64,000 nucleotides of DNA from Helianthus annuus (lineage: Eukaryota; Streptophyta; Magnoliopsida; Asterales; Asteraceae), in contig NC_035435.2 of assembly GCF_002127325.2 (NCBI RefSeq), positions 108,303,378 through 108,367,377 on the forward strand. Reading direction: 5' to 3'. Position 1 is the first letter of the stretch; the number at the start of each line of letters is the position of its first letter. Below, piece after piece: positions 44,846 through 54,767 of the stretch. The notes below the pieces were generated by a model, which searched no databases, was not told where the DNA came from, and worked only from the letters and a program-made list of their open reading frames with translations. The translations under genes were made by a program, and so were the position numbers.

Positions 44846-46079
44846 TCTTGGGAAATGAGTTAGTGCAAGTATAGTACATTCTTTTACATACCATACCTAG
44901 TGTCATTAGATATAATATATTTTCATTCGATGGTATAAATTCGAGTTACTCTGCGTTTCGTATGTTTTCTATTTTTTAAAGCTATAATAAGCCCCTTTTG
45001 ATTGTTGCACATCGGTCGCATTACATAGCACTTGCGCTAATCCATTTGATATTTGTAAATATACCCACGACGCAAACTAGTTTATATTTAAAGAGTTGAT
45101 TTATTATATATAAATATGAAATATAGATATTTTGTACATTATTGGATCTTGAAGTTGTTGGATCCAATGGGGGTATAGAAGAGTGTGTAGATGGGGTTAA
45201 ATTCCTAAATTGGATGAATATGTTCCAATATATGTGGACATAACGAAATTCCCAAGGTGCATGGTTTCCTAACCAATGAACTTGTCTTTTCTATCTTGGG
45301 GGTTTCCTCTTAAAAAATAATTTTTATAGTAAAGCAACTTTTTTACAACAATTCAATTTATAGTTTTCTAGAATAAATACATCGATAACCATTTACTCAT
45401 AGACTACGTTACTTAACCATCAAAATGTCCTTCGGGCACATAAACGCACTACATCAAAGAAAAAATTATATTGTGGTGGGAGGTGTGACAAAGATATAAA
45501 GTTTGTGGTTTTATTAATGTGATCAACACAACAATCTACAATGTTTGGGTTCGTGTTATTTATGGTGTCACTTTTTGAGTTTGTTTGATTATTAAAGTTG
45601 AAATTCTTTTATAAAGCTCACTTAACTTTAAACACGTAAAACACATTTGAATTTCCAAATTTGGATTTGGTAAAAATGGGTTTCCATATATTTGGATGAT
45701 TTACTCTAAAATTCAAACCATATCCTAGAGATCATATACCCAACTTCAATTTGCCATTTTTTTTTTTACAATATATAGGAACTTAATTTGGGTATAAAAT
45801 CGATTTATAAACCAAAACTTTATTCAAGTAGGTTTATTCGGTTTGAATTTGGCTTGAAAATCTAGTTTTTAAGTTAGTTTTTAAGTTGGTATTTAAGTAC
45901 CGAACACTCTACACCTTTTTTGGAACAATGGGTATATTATTAATCGTCGACTAGCAGGACACTATATGTGCTAGAAAACAAAAATGATGATGTCCAAGCG
46001 GGATTTTGTAACAAAGCACCTAGTGACTTTTTAACTTGTGATTCCAATTCAAAAACCACAAAAAAAGAGTAATCAACTT
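44846..46079. other. AT-rich intergenic spacer
   Basis: No coding frame, RNA or defined repeat was found. Short homopolymers and a GGTTTGAATTTGGC-type simple region are present. Confidence 0.5.
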
Positions 46080-46800
46080 GAATCAAAAATAGTTTCCTTA
46101 AGATGTCTATTATTTTGAAAACTTGTTATTCTGATATCTCCAACGCACCCACCATATTGTCATGACAATAGCCTCGATTAACGTCTTCTTATCCTTCCTC
46201 CAAGCACTCGAGTCAATCCAATTAATAATGACCAACAATTTTTTTATTTGAAGAAAATTTAAGGTCTAACCATTTTGCCATCACGTCCCACGTCCTTGAA
46301 GCTATAATACAGTCATCAAAATAGATGCGACGAAATCTCGAACGCTACCTCACATAAAGGGCATAAAATCACTGGGATATCAATTTCTTTGTTTGCCACG
46401 TTAACACGAGTACAACCTATCTAACATCACCCTCCAAGCCAATGGATTAACTTTTTTCGGCAAAACATTGTTCCATGTAGCATACCATTACCCGTGTTAT
46501 AAATGTTTATCAGTAACCTTCTAAACATAATAAACAGAGAAGCCATCATCATCTAATTTCCACTTCCAACAATAAATCTTAGAATAAAACTTAACTTCTT
46601 CGAGCATGGCCACCATTCTTCTTGCTTCAAGTGCACTCCTTTAAAGTTTGGTTAAACCACTCATTCGCACCCCAGATAACAATTCTTGGGTCCGCCTCTA
46701 GTCTATTGAGCCGCAACCCAAGCTAAGTTTTCAACCTCTTGAAACTCAACCCCCAATCTAAAAAGACTAGACGTAAACTGATCTTCAATTTCGGTGCCAA
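46080..46800 (-). pseudogene. Decayed LINE reverse-transcriptase zinc-binding region
   Basis: Translated on the minus strand in shifting frames, pieces match the C-terminal zinc-binding part of plant LINE ORF2 in order. An NPLAWRV-x-LDRL motif lies near 46430, an IPSxxxCPLC-like motif near 46370, a WD-x-x-x-KWLD motif near 46280, and IDSSAWRKDKKTLIEAIVMT followed by IWWVRWRYQNNKF near 46220-46110. Many stops and shifts interrupt it. It is a dead insertion. Confidence 0.65.
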
Positions 46801-47639
46801 ATAAAAACAATTTAAGGCTCTAACAATATTTTTAATATCGTTAGAGGACCACTCACCAATCATAATAATATAGTACATAAAAAATAAATGAGAAAATTTA
46901 TTATTTTCAAAAGACCCTTGACAAATTAAACTTTCCAGTTGGACTTCTATTAACTAAAACAGACCACGTAGCTAATTAAAGACTCTTGTCTCTTTCAGAA
47001 GACTAGGATTCAAATCATGGCATGTTAGTAGATTAGGATTAATTTGGTGTAATTTAGAAATATGGCTATTGTAACATCCGTCGTTCAAAAACAAAACTGA
47101 AGACACACTCAAATCCAACTAAGCCATTTATAAAAACAAAATTGAAGATGCACTCGAATCCAACTAAGCCATTTATGGCCAAAACCCACAAATGACATTT
47201 TTTTCTCATGTATTCCCAAGAAAGCTCATAGATCTTTTTAGAATCTGTCTTCAGAAATAACAACTTTTTGTGTTCCTTTTGAACCAATCCACCATCTCAT
47301 TAAAAATACGAGGGTCCTCCGAAATCTAATAACCCTCAATGAACGCTGACTACTACTTACAACCGAGTCCATCACTTTAACCAATTTGTTCATCGATAAC
47401 TTAGCATTAATCTTGTATTTCAGATTAACCAAAGTAATAGTCTAATGCAACTTATACATAAAAAGCATATAAAATTTTATACGCCATATCATCTGATTTA
47501 ATCAATCATGTTTCACTATTATATTTAAAGCTTAAATATATCTAATCTAAACAAGTATTATATAAATCTGTAAAGTATCTGATACCTTAAAGAACGAACT
47601 CATATGTCATCTGATTTTGTTGAACAAAGGAAACAACAA
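46801..47639. other. Intergenic DNA with a short local duplication
   Basis: Two copies of AAAACAAAA(C/T)TGAAGA-GCACTC-AATCCAACTAAGCCATTTAT lie at about 47080-47131 and 47133-47176. Nothing else is recognised. Confidence 0.5.
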
Positions 47640-47711
47640 TCCGTTGTAGTCTAGTTGGTCAGGATATTCGGCTCTCACCCGAAAGACCCGGGTTCAAGTC
47701 CCGGCAACGGA
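47640..47711 (+). tRNA. trnE-CUC: tRNA-Glu (anticodon CTC)
   Basis: It is a 72-base cloverleaf. The acceptor stem TCCGTTG/CAACGGA pairs perfectly. The anticodon stem TTCGG/CCGAA encloses the loop CTCTCAC, anticodon CTC, reading GAG. The T arm CCGGG-TTCAAGT-CCCGG is perfect and provides the B box. A TTTTT pol III terminator follows at about 47717. There is no intron and no encoded CCA, as expected for a nuclear gene. Confidence 0.97.
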
Positions 47712-47959
47712 AATTTATTTTTCTCCGATAGATCTGTACAGAATATAAAGTGTTACTTTTGGTCCTTAGAGTTTTCTTAATTCTTCTCAGCCCCTCACAC
47801 TAGGAATTATGCTATTCACTTGCCTCCTGATCATCTTTGGTTTTCTTTTCTTCTTCTTTTCATAATTCCATTTCCATGTAATAATCCATCATTTATTCAC
47901 TCTTAACTTTTTTTAAGTGATCTCATCTTTAAATTTACTTTTCATAACCAAACTATTTA

Positions 47960-48258
47960 GAGTTAATTACATAGTTAGTCCCTGTAGTTTGCACAAAGTA
48001 ACATATTTAGGTACTAATAGTTTAAAATCACCTTCTAAGGTATTAACTTTTCATTTTGTAATGTTTGGAGGTATTAACGTTAATCATTTGTTAAACTATT
48101 AGTACCTAAGTATGTTATTTTGTGCAAACCACATGGACTAACTATGTTAATACCCTAGAAGTTAATACCTCTAAACGTTACAAAATGAAAAGTTAATACC
48201 CTAGAAGGTGATATGTTATTTTGTGCAAACCACGATGACTAACTATGTAATTAACTCA
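47960..48258. mobile_element. MULE-type fold-back MITE with 9-bp target duplication
   Basis: Terminal inverted repeats of about 45 bases (GAGTTAATTACATAGTTAGTC ... its complement at the right) are flanked by direct AACTATTTA at 47951-47959 and 48259-48267. A 9-bp duplication is the Mutator-superfamily length. The interior is a nested palindrome around TTAAACTATTAGTACCTAA. No coding sequence is present. Confidence 0.8.
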
Positions 48259-48969
48259 AACTATTTAACTTTGATATCCTATTAATAAATAAATATATAC
48301 AATATATTACTTCTTAAATTTTATAAACATATACAAATCTTTGACAACTTTAAAGATAAATATATAAAAATTTCTTAGTTGTATCAGAAAAGTTAAATAT
48401 GACTTTAGTTTATTAAAAAAAGAAAGATGAAAATAAGGAATAAGAGCACATAGAGTGGGAGCTGGGGAAAGGTTTCCCCGGTCAAGAACACCGTCCCCAG
48501 TCCCGGGGAAGGAATTTCACCTCATTGATCGGTGAGCATTCACCGATATACACCGAATCTGGTACTTGATTATTTTGACCGTTGAACTGCGATTCCCTTG
48601 AATTGCGATTGAAGACCAAAAACAAGATGGGGGTTGGCATTTTGCGATTGCTGACCAAAAACAGCGGCGACAGCAGGATGGTGGTCTGTGACACCGATGA
48701 GAACAGGAATGATAGCGGGGACTTTGGCTTCTACAGCTACGATCGGTGCGACGGAAGTTGTGATTGTCGGTGTTAGATGTGAATACAGCATAAAAAAGGA
48801 ATGAAAAGATAAAAAAAAAAAAAAAAATCCAGTGAAAACAAGCAGCTTTATAACGAGAAAACATAACCGTTACTTGATAAAAACATCCACACACTGATTA
48901 AAGCCAAAATCAAGTTATCAAAACTAACTAATTCTTGATTTTCTGGCAAAATACACTCCTAGATATCAA
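48259..48969. other. Downstream flank of the PCH1-like gene
   Basis: This contains the gene's 3'UTR on the minus strand (extent unknown) and a G/C-rich block at about 48445-48560 (GGTTTCCCCGG, CCCCGGGGAAGG, TCGGTGAGCATTCACCGA) resembling MITE ends. Short frames at 48482-48894 have no family match. Confidence 0.4.
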
Positions 48970-51577
48970 CTAATCGAAAGCCTTGGTATTCCAAACAACA
49001 AACGATTCCTTTTTCTGCAACTTAAACTGTCTAAATCCAGTCATGGCCTTACCCATTAGAGCCATTGCAGCTATACTCGGAAACTGTTTTTTCTCAAGTT
49101 CCTCCATTTCCGATTTCGAATTATCCATCTGGCAAGTTCCTGACCTCTCAGGATTCTTCTGGTTCTGTTTATGACTCCACCTTCGAATCCAAGAATGCGA
49201 AAGCGTTATCTCCTTACAATCGCGTTTTGTGTCTGCTGAAGACGATTCACCCATCTCAAATTCTGAAACTTTACGCCCCGTCAAAGATTCTAGCATTTTA
49301 CCATCCAACACGGGTTCTGGTTTACCTTCCATGACTCGGACTGTGGTGAAGAATCTGCTAAGTCTTCCATGTGAAGGTGTTTCGGTTAATTTAAGGCGTT
49401 TGATCCATCTGCTTCCGGGATCTGAACCCGGGTTGCTGTTTGAGCATTCGTTTGAGTTTGAGTTTGAGTTGGTTGTTTGGTCAAGGTTCAAGTGTAGCGT
49501 GTTCATGTCTAGACTTTGAGTTCTTGAAGTGCCCGGCTCGGCTTTCTCGGTTGAGCTTGATGCAGCTGGTTGAGCAGAAACCTCTAAGTTTATATCGGGT
49601 AGTTCTATCTTACGCTTTCTGTATTTATGTTTCTCTGTATTTGATTCCACCGTAATGTCCTGAAAATTAAGCAAGAAGTAGGGTAATGACTACATGTGGC
49701 AATTTGGATCCACAATACTTATGAATGGGCTAATTTGGGTTGTTTTTAATCTTAAACGGGTCAAAAGTCAAAACAACAAATTTAGCTAGTATGGGAATGG
49801 GCTGAACAGGTTGGAAGTCGCCCAAATTTAGCCAGTTTTGCGACTTTCGTCTAAAGGTTTGTGTTTCCTCATCTGGATCCAAAAGGTTTGTAATCTTGCC
49901 ATTTTCATCCGGCTCGTTAACTCCGTCCATTTTTCTCCGTTAAGTCAGGGGTATTTCCGTCTTTTTACCTACGTTCTTTTGTTTTGAATACTTGTACATT
50001 ATGCTAAATGCTTGCACATAAAGTGAAAAAGACCGAATTGTCCTTTAAGTTAACAAAAAAGACGAAAATACCCCTGACTTAACGGAGAAAAATTGATGGA
50101 GTTAACGAGCCGGATGAAAATGGCAAGATTTCAAACCTTTTGGATCCAGATGTGGAAAAACAAACCTATGGACGAAAGTCGCAAAACTGGCCAAACCTCA
50201 GGGACGAAATGGCATTTTACTCTATTCAAATGTACAAATTATTATTTTAGTAACTTTTTTCAATCACAAGCAAGCACATTAATACAAACAAATAAGGGTA
50301 AAGAGGATTAAAGGCACAGTAAGGGTACCTTATTTGGCGTCGACGATTGTACACCTGTAACAAAAGATCACAAAATAAATGCACATTAATTACCACTGGA
50401 AACTGAATGATACAGCATTTGCAACTAGAAGAAATTGAAAAAAAAATGCATTAATAGCAACAACAACTATGAACAACAATGTGCATCAACAAAAAATATT
50501 ACCAGAAAGATGATTCTCCTTATAAGATTCCATATCCATGGTGTCGGTATCAGCTGAAGACTCGTTTTTCTGAACATCTCCAGAAGCTTCAACGTTTTCC
50601 TGTGATTCATGATCAGATGAATCCAAAAGTTGAAGCTTTACGCCTTGTTGACTTTGACCAAAATGCGGATGGCTGCTTAGCTCCTTGAAAACTTCTCCTT
50701 TCAGTTGAGTGGATGCTCGAGATTCTCTAAAAAACTGGCTTTCTTGATACACTTTAACGTCAGTCTGTTTTGTGATCAATAAACTGTGAGTTGTTCGAGA
50801 AAAACTGTGGAGGCCACCTGCCATCCTAGTCATCTCTACGTCATGAACAAAATGGGGCCCATTTTGAAGTGAGTATTGTGAGTTGCTATGTAGTGGGGAA
50901 CCGGTTTGACGTGGAAAGAATCCCATTCCGATATGTTTTTGCATTCGTTTGTATTGTTCTTCGATAAGTGCTTGTGAATGGTGGCTGCTTGTAGAAGGGT
51001 CGGTTTTCAAGGCTGCGTTCTTGTGTCCTGAAAACGAGGGCATTTCTGACTTTTCGGTTTTTGGTTTGGACGCAAAAGCAGCCGACATGTGGCGGAATTT
51101 TTCGGGTTCGTAAGATGTGTGGTTGTCGAGCTTGTAGCTGCTTTCACCGAAAAACATGTGGTATTTCACCTGCTCTGTCGGTTGAAGATGGCTTTCTCTT
51201 GATGAAGTTTCGAGATTAAAACCGTGGGTCAACTTTTCGTCCGGAACTTGCGGCCCTAACGCTGGCGTTCCTTCCTTTAACTCCCCGGTTTCCTGACCAA
51301 GTTTGAAAAACGGAAAGGATTGAGTAGTTGGCTTCACTAAACTCATGGTCAAATCTGCATCTTTGGAAAATCCGAAATTATCAGATGCTATTTCGACTCC
51401 ACTCGGGTGGTTCTTGAAATCATGATCGTGTAAATCGTTTCCTTCGCTTCTACTAATCTGAGTTAAATGATCGTGCTTACTCGTTTCGGGACTTGCTCTT
51501 GCCCAATGTGTCAACCATGCTGATTGGACGGTTTTCCCGCTGTTAACGGGATGTGCTTTTGCTCCACTTTCAGGCAT
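48970..51577 (-). CDS. PCH1-like phytochrome B-stabilising protein
   Basis: Coding exons on the minus strand are 51577-50503, 50354-50329 (26 nt) and 49659-48970, with GT-AG junctions and matching phases, giving 596 residues. Near the N-terminus is a QSAWLTHWAR motif. The long middle is Ser/His/Lys-rich and probably disordered. The C-terminal exon has SRWIKRLKL, SWIRRWS and a terminal block FPSIAAMALMGKAM-x-GF ending SFVVWNT. From memory these fit PCH1/PCHL, nuclear proteins that bind phytochrome B, slow its dark reversion and promote photobodies to restrain hypocotyl growth. Older annotations call the family 'F-box', but I see no F-box here. The assignment rests on motif recall rather than alignment. 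The start is the first ATG, after an in-frame-free 5' region. Confidence 0.65.
49830..50215. mobile_element. Fold-back MITE in the PCH1-like gene intron
   Basis: Arms of about 130 bases are inverted copies. Both include GTTTTGCGACTTTCGTC, TGGATCCAAAAGG, CATTTTCATCCGGCTCGTTAACTCC (or complement) and CTCCGTTAAGTCAGGGGTATT. They flank about 90 bp. It accounts for most of the last coding intron (49660-50328). Confidence 0.75.
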
Positions 51578-52345
51578 GATGATTGCAACTAACTGTTTGC
51601 TATCACTAACGTCAACTTCGCAGCAATGTTACTCTCAAATGGCACAATTCAGACTGTATCTGCCCAACATAAAATCATTCAAAAGAAGCCAAAAAGTTAA
51701 CATCAAGATCCTAAAACCATAAACTTAAAACTAGTAAACATACTACAAATCAGCTTCATTTTTTGCATTCAAAAAACTCTCTATAATCTATTACGTAACA
51801 CCTTAGCCAAATCTCACATCGTTCTGTTCTGTCCACAAGAGAGATACCGGGCCATAAGAAATTCCGCGCCTCAAATATCACCAATGCGTTAAGTGTGCTC
51901 AGGTGCGAGTAGTACCGGTGTCACTCAAGGCCGGCCGGATGTTACATACTAGTTCTAAACTACTCAATTCATCAAATTCCTCTACATATTATGCAAAATT
52001 ACGCTAAATCCACATCAATACTGATCCAATTTCAACTCCAAAACCCTAGCTCACAATTATCCAACAATTTCAACTTACACAATCCGAAACCTAACTATAA
52101 ACCTATCCGATCTCTAACAATAAACGCACAAAACTATAATTCACAACACACAAACTCCAAACTCATAGAATTACGGTTTTAGGTTACGTGTAGGGGAAGA
52201 AATTGAGGATCGGAAGAAAACGTACCTGTGAAAATGACGGTTGAGAAGATAAATAGAGAGAATTGAGGAGGTAGAGATGAATATTGAGGTGATCTATAAA
52301 AAGGAATGAGAAAAATGAGAGCCACAAGAAATTATTCGTTACAGT
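51578..52345 (-). promoter_or_regulatory. 5'UTR with candidate intron of the PCH1-like gene
   Basis: On the minus strand a TC-rich leader (from about 52340) reaches CACAG|GTACG at 52226/52225, a good donor. Acceptors GGGCAG| (next base 51659) or ATACAG| (51653) precede the ATG at 51577. The candidate intron of about 570 bp contains the solo LTR at 51794-51946. No transcript evidence is available. Confidence 0.5.
51794..51946 (+). mobile_element. Cassandra/TRIM-like solo LTR with 5S rRNA-like sequence
   Basis: The plus strand holds GCGTTAAGTGTGCT followed by GGTGCGAGTAGTACCGG. This aligns with the plant 5S rRNA internal promoter region (A box GTTAAGCGTGCT, intermediate element GAGAGTAGTAC). 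The 5' half has TCTCACATCG, like the CCCACATCG of Cassandra LTRs, and the end is GGATGTTACA. Flanks TATTA and TACTA form a 5-bp duplication with one mismatch. The first bases are CG where TG is expected. Known Cassandra LTRs are usually longer, so this copy may be shortened. Confidence 0.55.
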
Positions 52346-52564
52346 GAGAGGTTGTACGAAGGAAGAAGATAGACATAAGAGAGATGTGTGATGGCAATTG
52401 TGATGCATATACATGGATGTACATTACATACATGTGGATGGATGTATGTATATATGTGTTTATGTTTTGACGGAGAAGAAAGGACAAAGCCGAGCTGCTC
52501 CAATCGCAAGCCGGCTTGTACTGTGACGGAGCTGCTAAGTCAACTTTCACTTGGAGATAGCAAT

Positions 52565-52916
52565 CCAAACTTTCGATTTTTACCGTATTTTACTTCCAAC
52601 TTTTAACTTATTGGTCGATAGTATCCCCACACTAACCTAGTTTGCTGACATCAGTTGATGCGTCACTAAACCAGTGCCACGTCATCAAAGAAGCCAAGTC
52701 AGATGTCACGTCAACCGACACGACATCAAAAAGCCAAGTCACATGCCACATCAGATGTCGCGTCCACTCCCACGTCAGATGCCACGTCAACACACAAGCG
52801 CCACATTAGTAAAAACCTAATTGGGTTAGGGCTCAATTAGTTTTGGAGTGCTATCGGCTAATAAGTTGAAAGTTAGGAGCAGTGTGGTACAAATCGAAAA
52901 TTAGGAGTGCTATTAG
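52565..52916. mobile_element. Fold-back MITE upstream of the PCH1-like gene
   Basis: The left arm TTTCGATTTTTACCGTATTT...AACTTTTAACTTATTGGTCGATAG pairs with the right arm CTATCGGCTAATAAGTTGAAAGTT...AAATCGAAAATTAGG. The centre holds six to eight short GCCACGTCAGATG/CCACGTCAAC repeats. It lies about 220 bp from the putative transcript start. Confidence 0.7.
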
Positions 52917-53141
52917 CCAATTGATAAAAATTGTGGTTATTTAAATTCAACCATCCCTTTTTTTTTGGATAATAAGCAGATAAAGAAAAAAGATGTGTAA
53001 AGTATAAATGAATACACACATGTTGATATACTAATCCACACCATACTTAAGAACTAACATGTATACTGTATAGGAACTAGTAAGTGATCCTGTGCGTTGC
53101 GGCCGAAATTCGGTCAGTATTAGTTTGGTTAATATGGTACC

Positions 53142-53812
53142 TGTCGAGTCCTCGATATCCTGCTTGAGGTCAACAAGACTCGTCAACACTCCGATGGGCT
53201 TTTCCTGTCAACCTACAAAATAAAACACCGTTAGTCTCGTCACGGGGGGCCCTAGGAGGGGGATCCGTGACCAAGCTCCGGCGTGAGAATAAGAAAGCTT
53301 GCCGGAAAAATGAAGTTTATTCCGACAAGTGAGGATCGCCGGAATATCCTTGGTGTGAATCCTGAATTGAATGTGTTGAATGTATTAAATGTGATCCGAA
53401 TAATGTCCGGAGTAAATGAAGTGTGAGTGTGAGTTTAGTGGAAGGAGAATTGAATGCTTGCCTTTGGTGATCTTGTTTCCGGCTTATATAGAAGAAACAG
53501 CCTATCACCTCGGTAAGGACCGTGGTGCAATCTAATGGCATCCTAGTATGCAAGAGGAGAGTCAGACACGTGTCATGTTGTGATCAGTGTGATGCTCTGA
53601 GCATTAAATGAAGTCTACATTACTTATTCCGGCGATGCTTTCTCTCTCCGATCGCAGGCATTAATTGCCTTTGCAGGAGAAATGATGTGCCTTGTCCCTG
53701 CTCTGTTTATCTTGTTTCCTTTGCAGGAAATAACAACGATATTTGGGCTTAATGAAGCGCCCAATAAAACGGCCCAAAACGAGGAGCCCCAATCCAAAGG
53801 CCCTCGTCGACA
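53142..53812 (-). mobile_element. Solo LTR, 671 bp
   Basis: It begins TGTCGAGTCC and ends CTCGTCGACA, with inverted TGTCGA/TCGACA tips. Flanks GTACC and GTAGC are a 5-bp duplication with one mismatch. On the minus strand TCTATATAAG (about 53485) is followed by a TC/CA-rich leader-like stretch, so minus orientation is likely. There is no internal region, as left by LTR-LTR recombination. Confidence 0.6.
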
Positions 53813-54767
53813 GTAGCGGTACTACTACCTAAAAGAAAAAACCTAAAAACTAAAGTCGTGATATGCCTAAAAAGATATTGAAACTTGTTTTATATAGATC
53901 CAAAACAGTAATATCGGTATCGGTACGGTACCAACATTCGTATAGATTAACTCGTGATATGCGCTTGCGGTTTTTTTCTTAACATTGCGATATAAATTTT
54001 ATAAAAAGAGTTGTATTCAAAATAACGATACGATGACGAACCGAGTCGGTATAGTAATATTTACATTGGCTTTATTACACAAAAGTTTTATGATTTAACT
54101 AAAAAAAAGTCACTTTTACATCGATCAAAAATCATAAAAACGAATACCAATAACGGTTGCGATAACACCAATAGCAAAACCGATGTTGTTGGTCGAAACA
54201 GACTCTGTTCTTCACTGTATCATTATTTCAAATACAACTCCATTTGAAATAAAATTTCGAATACAACTCCATTTTAAATAAAACATTGAACACAACTTCG
54301 TTTTGAATAAAATTTATATCGAAATGTAAAGAAAAAAAATTACGCAACCGCGTATTTGGTCTTTATAAAAAAATGATTGAACGAAAGTTATAAGAAAAAA
54401 CAGTTATAGGTTTAACTGTGGAGTGGGCCCTCATCGACAAGTCATCTCTAGTCCTGGGCTACGAGCCTCAAGGCGTGTGGGCCTGGACAGATTAGCAGCG
54501 GTGCTTCAACTGTGGAGTGGGGACCTTCGTGATGATGACGATACCTGACGGTTTCTCGATCTTGCACAATCCCTTTGATCCAACGGCTAGGGTTAGAGAT
54601 GCATCCCCACGTGCATCAAATCAAGGGTTACTTTTGAAATAGTGATTAGACAGTTGCCGCCCTTATTGATGAAGCTCTTTAAAACCCTGAAACTGTCTAC
54701 AATTTCATCATTTCCTCCCCTTTCTTCCATCACTTTTCTCTCTCGACCTCTTTCTCATATTAAACCA
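53813..54767. other. Intergenic DNA upstream of the gypsy-type pseudogene
   Basis: The sequence includes dispersed GGTATCGGTACGGTACC-type repeat text (53910-54200). Near 54420-54530 a GTGGAGTGGG unit occurs twice about 95 bp apart. A promoter-like stretch ends in CTTTAAAACCCTGAAACTG, then TC-rich leader (54660-54760). No gene is seen. Confidence 0.45.

Noticed and set aside
48482..48894. Minus-strand frames of 70-125 residues downstream of the PCH1-like gene
   Set aside because: They overlap each other in different frames, lie in 3'UTR/MITE-like DNA and show no recognised domain.
48970..51577. F-box protein annotation for the PCH1-like gene
   Set aside because: No F-box motif is visible in the translated exons, although older databases use that name for the family.
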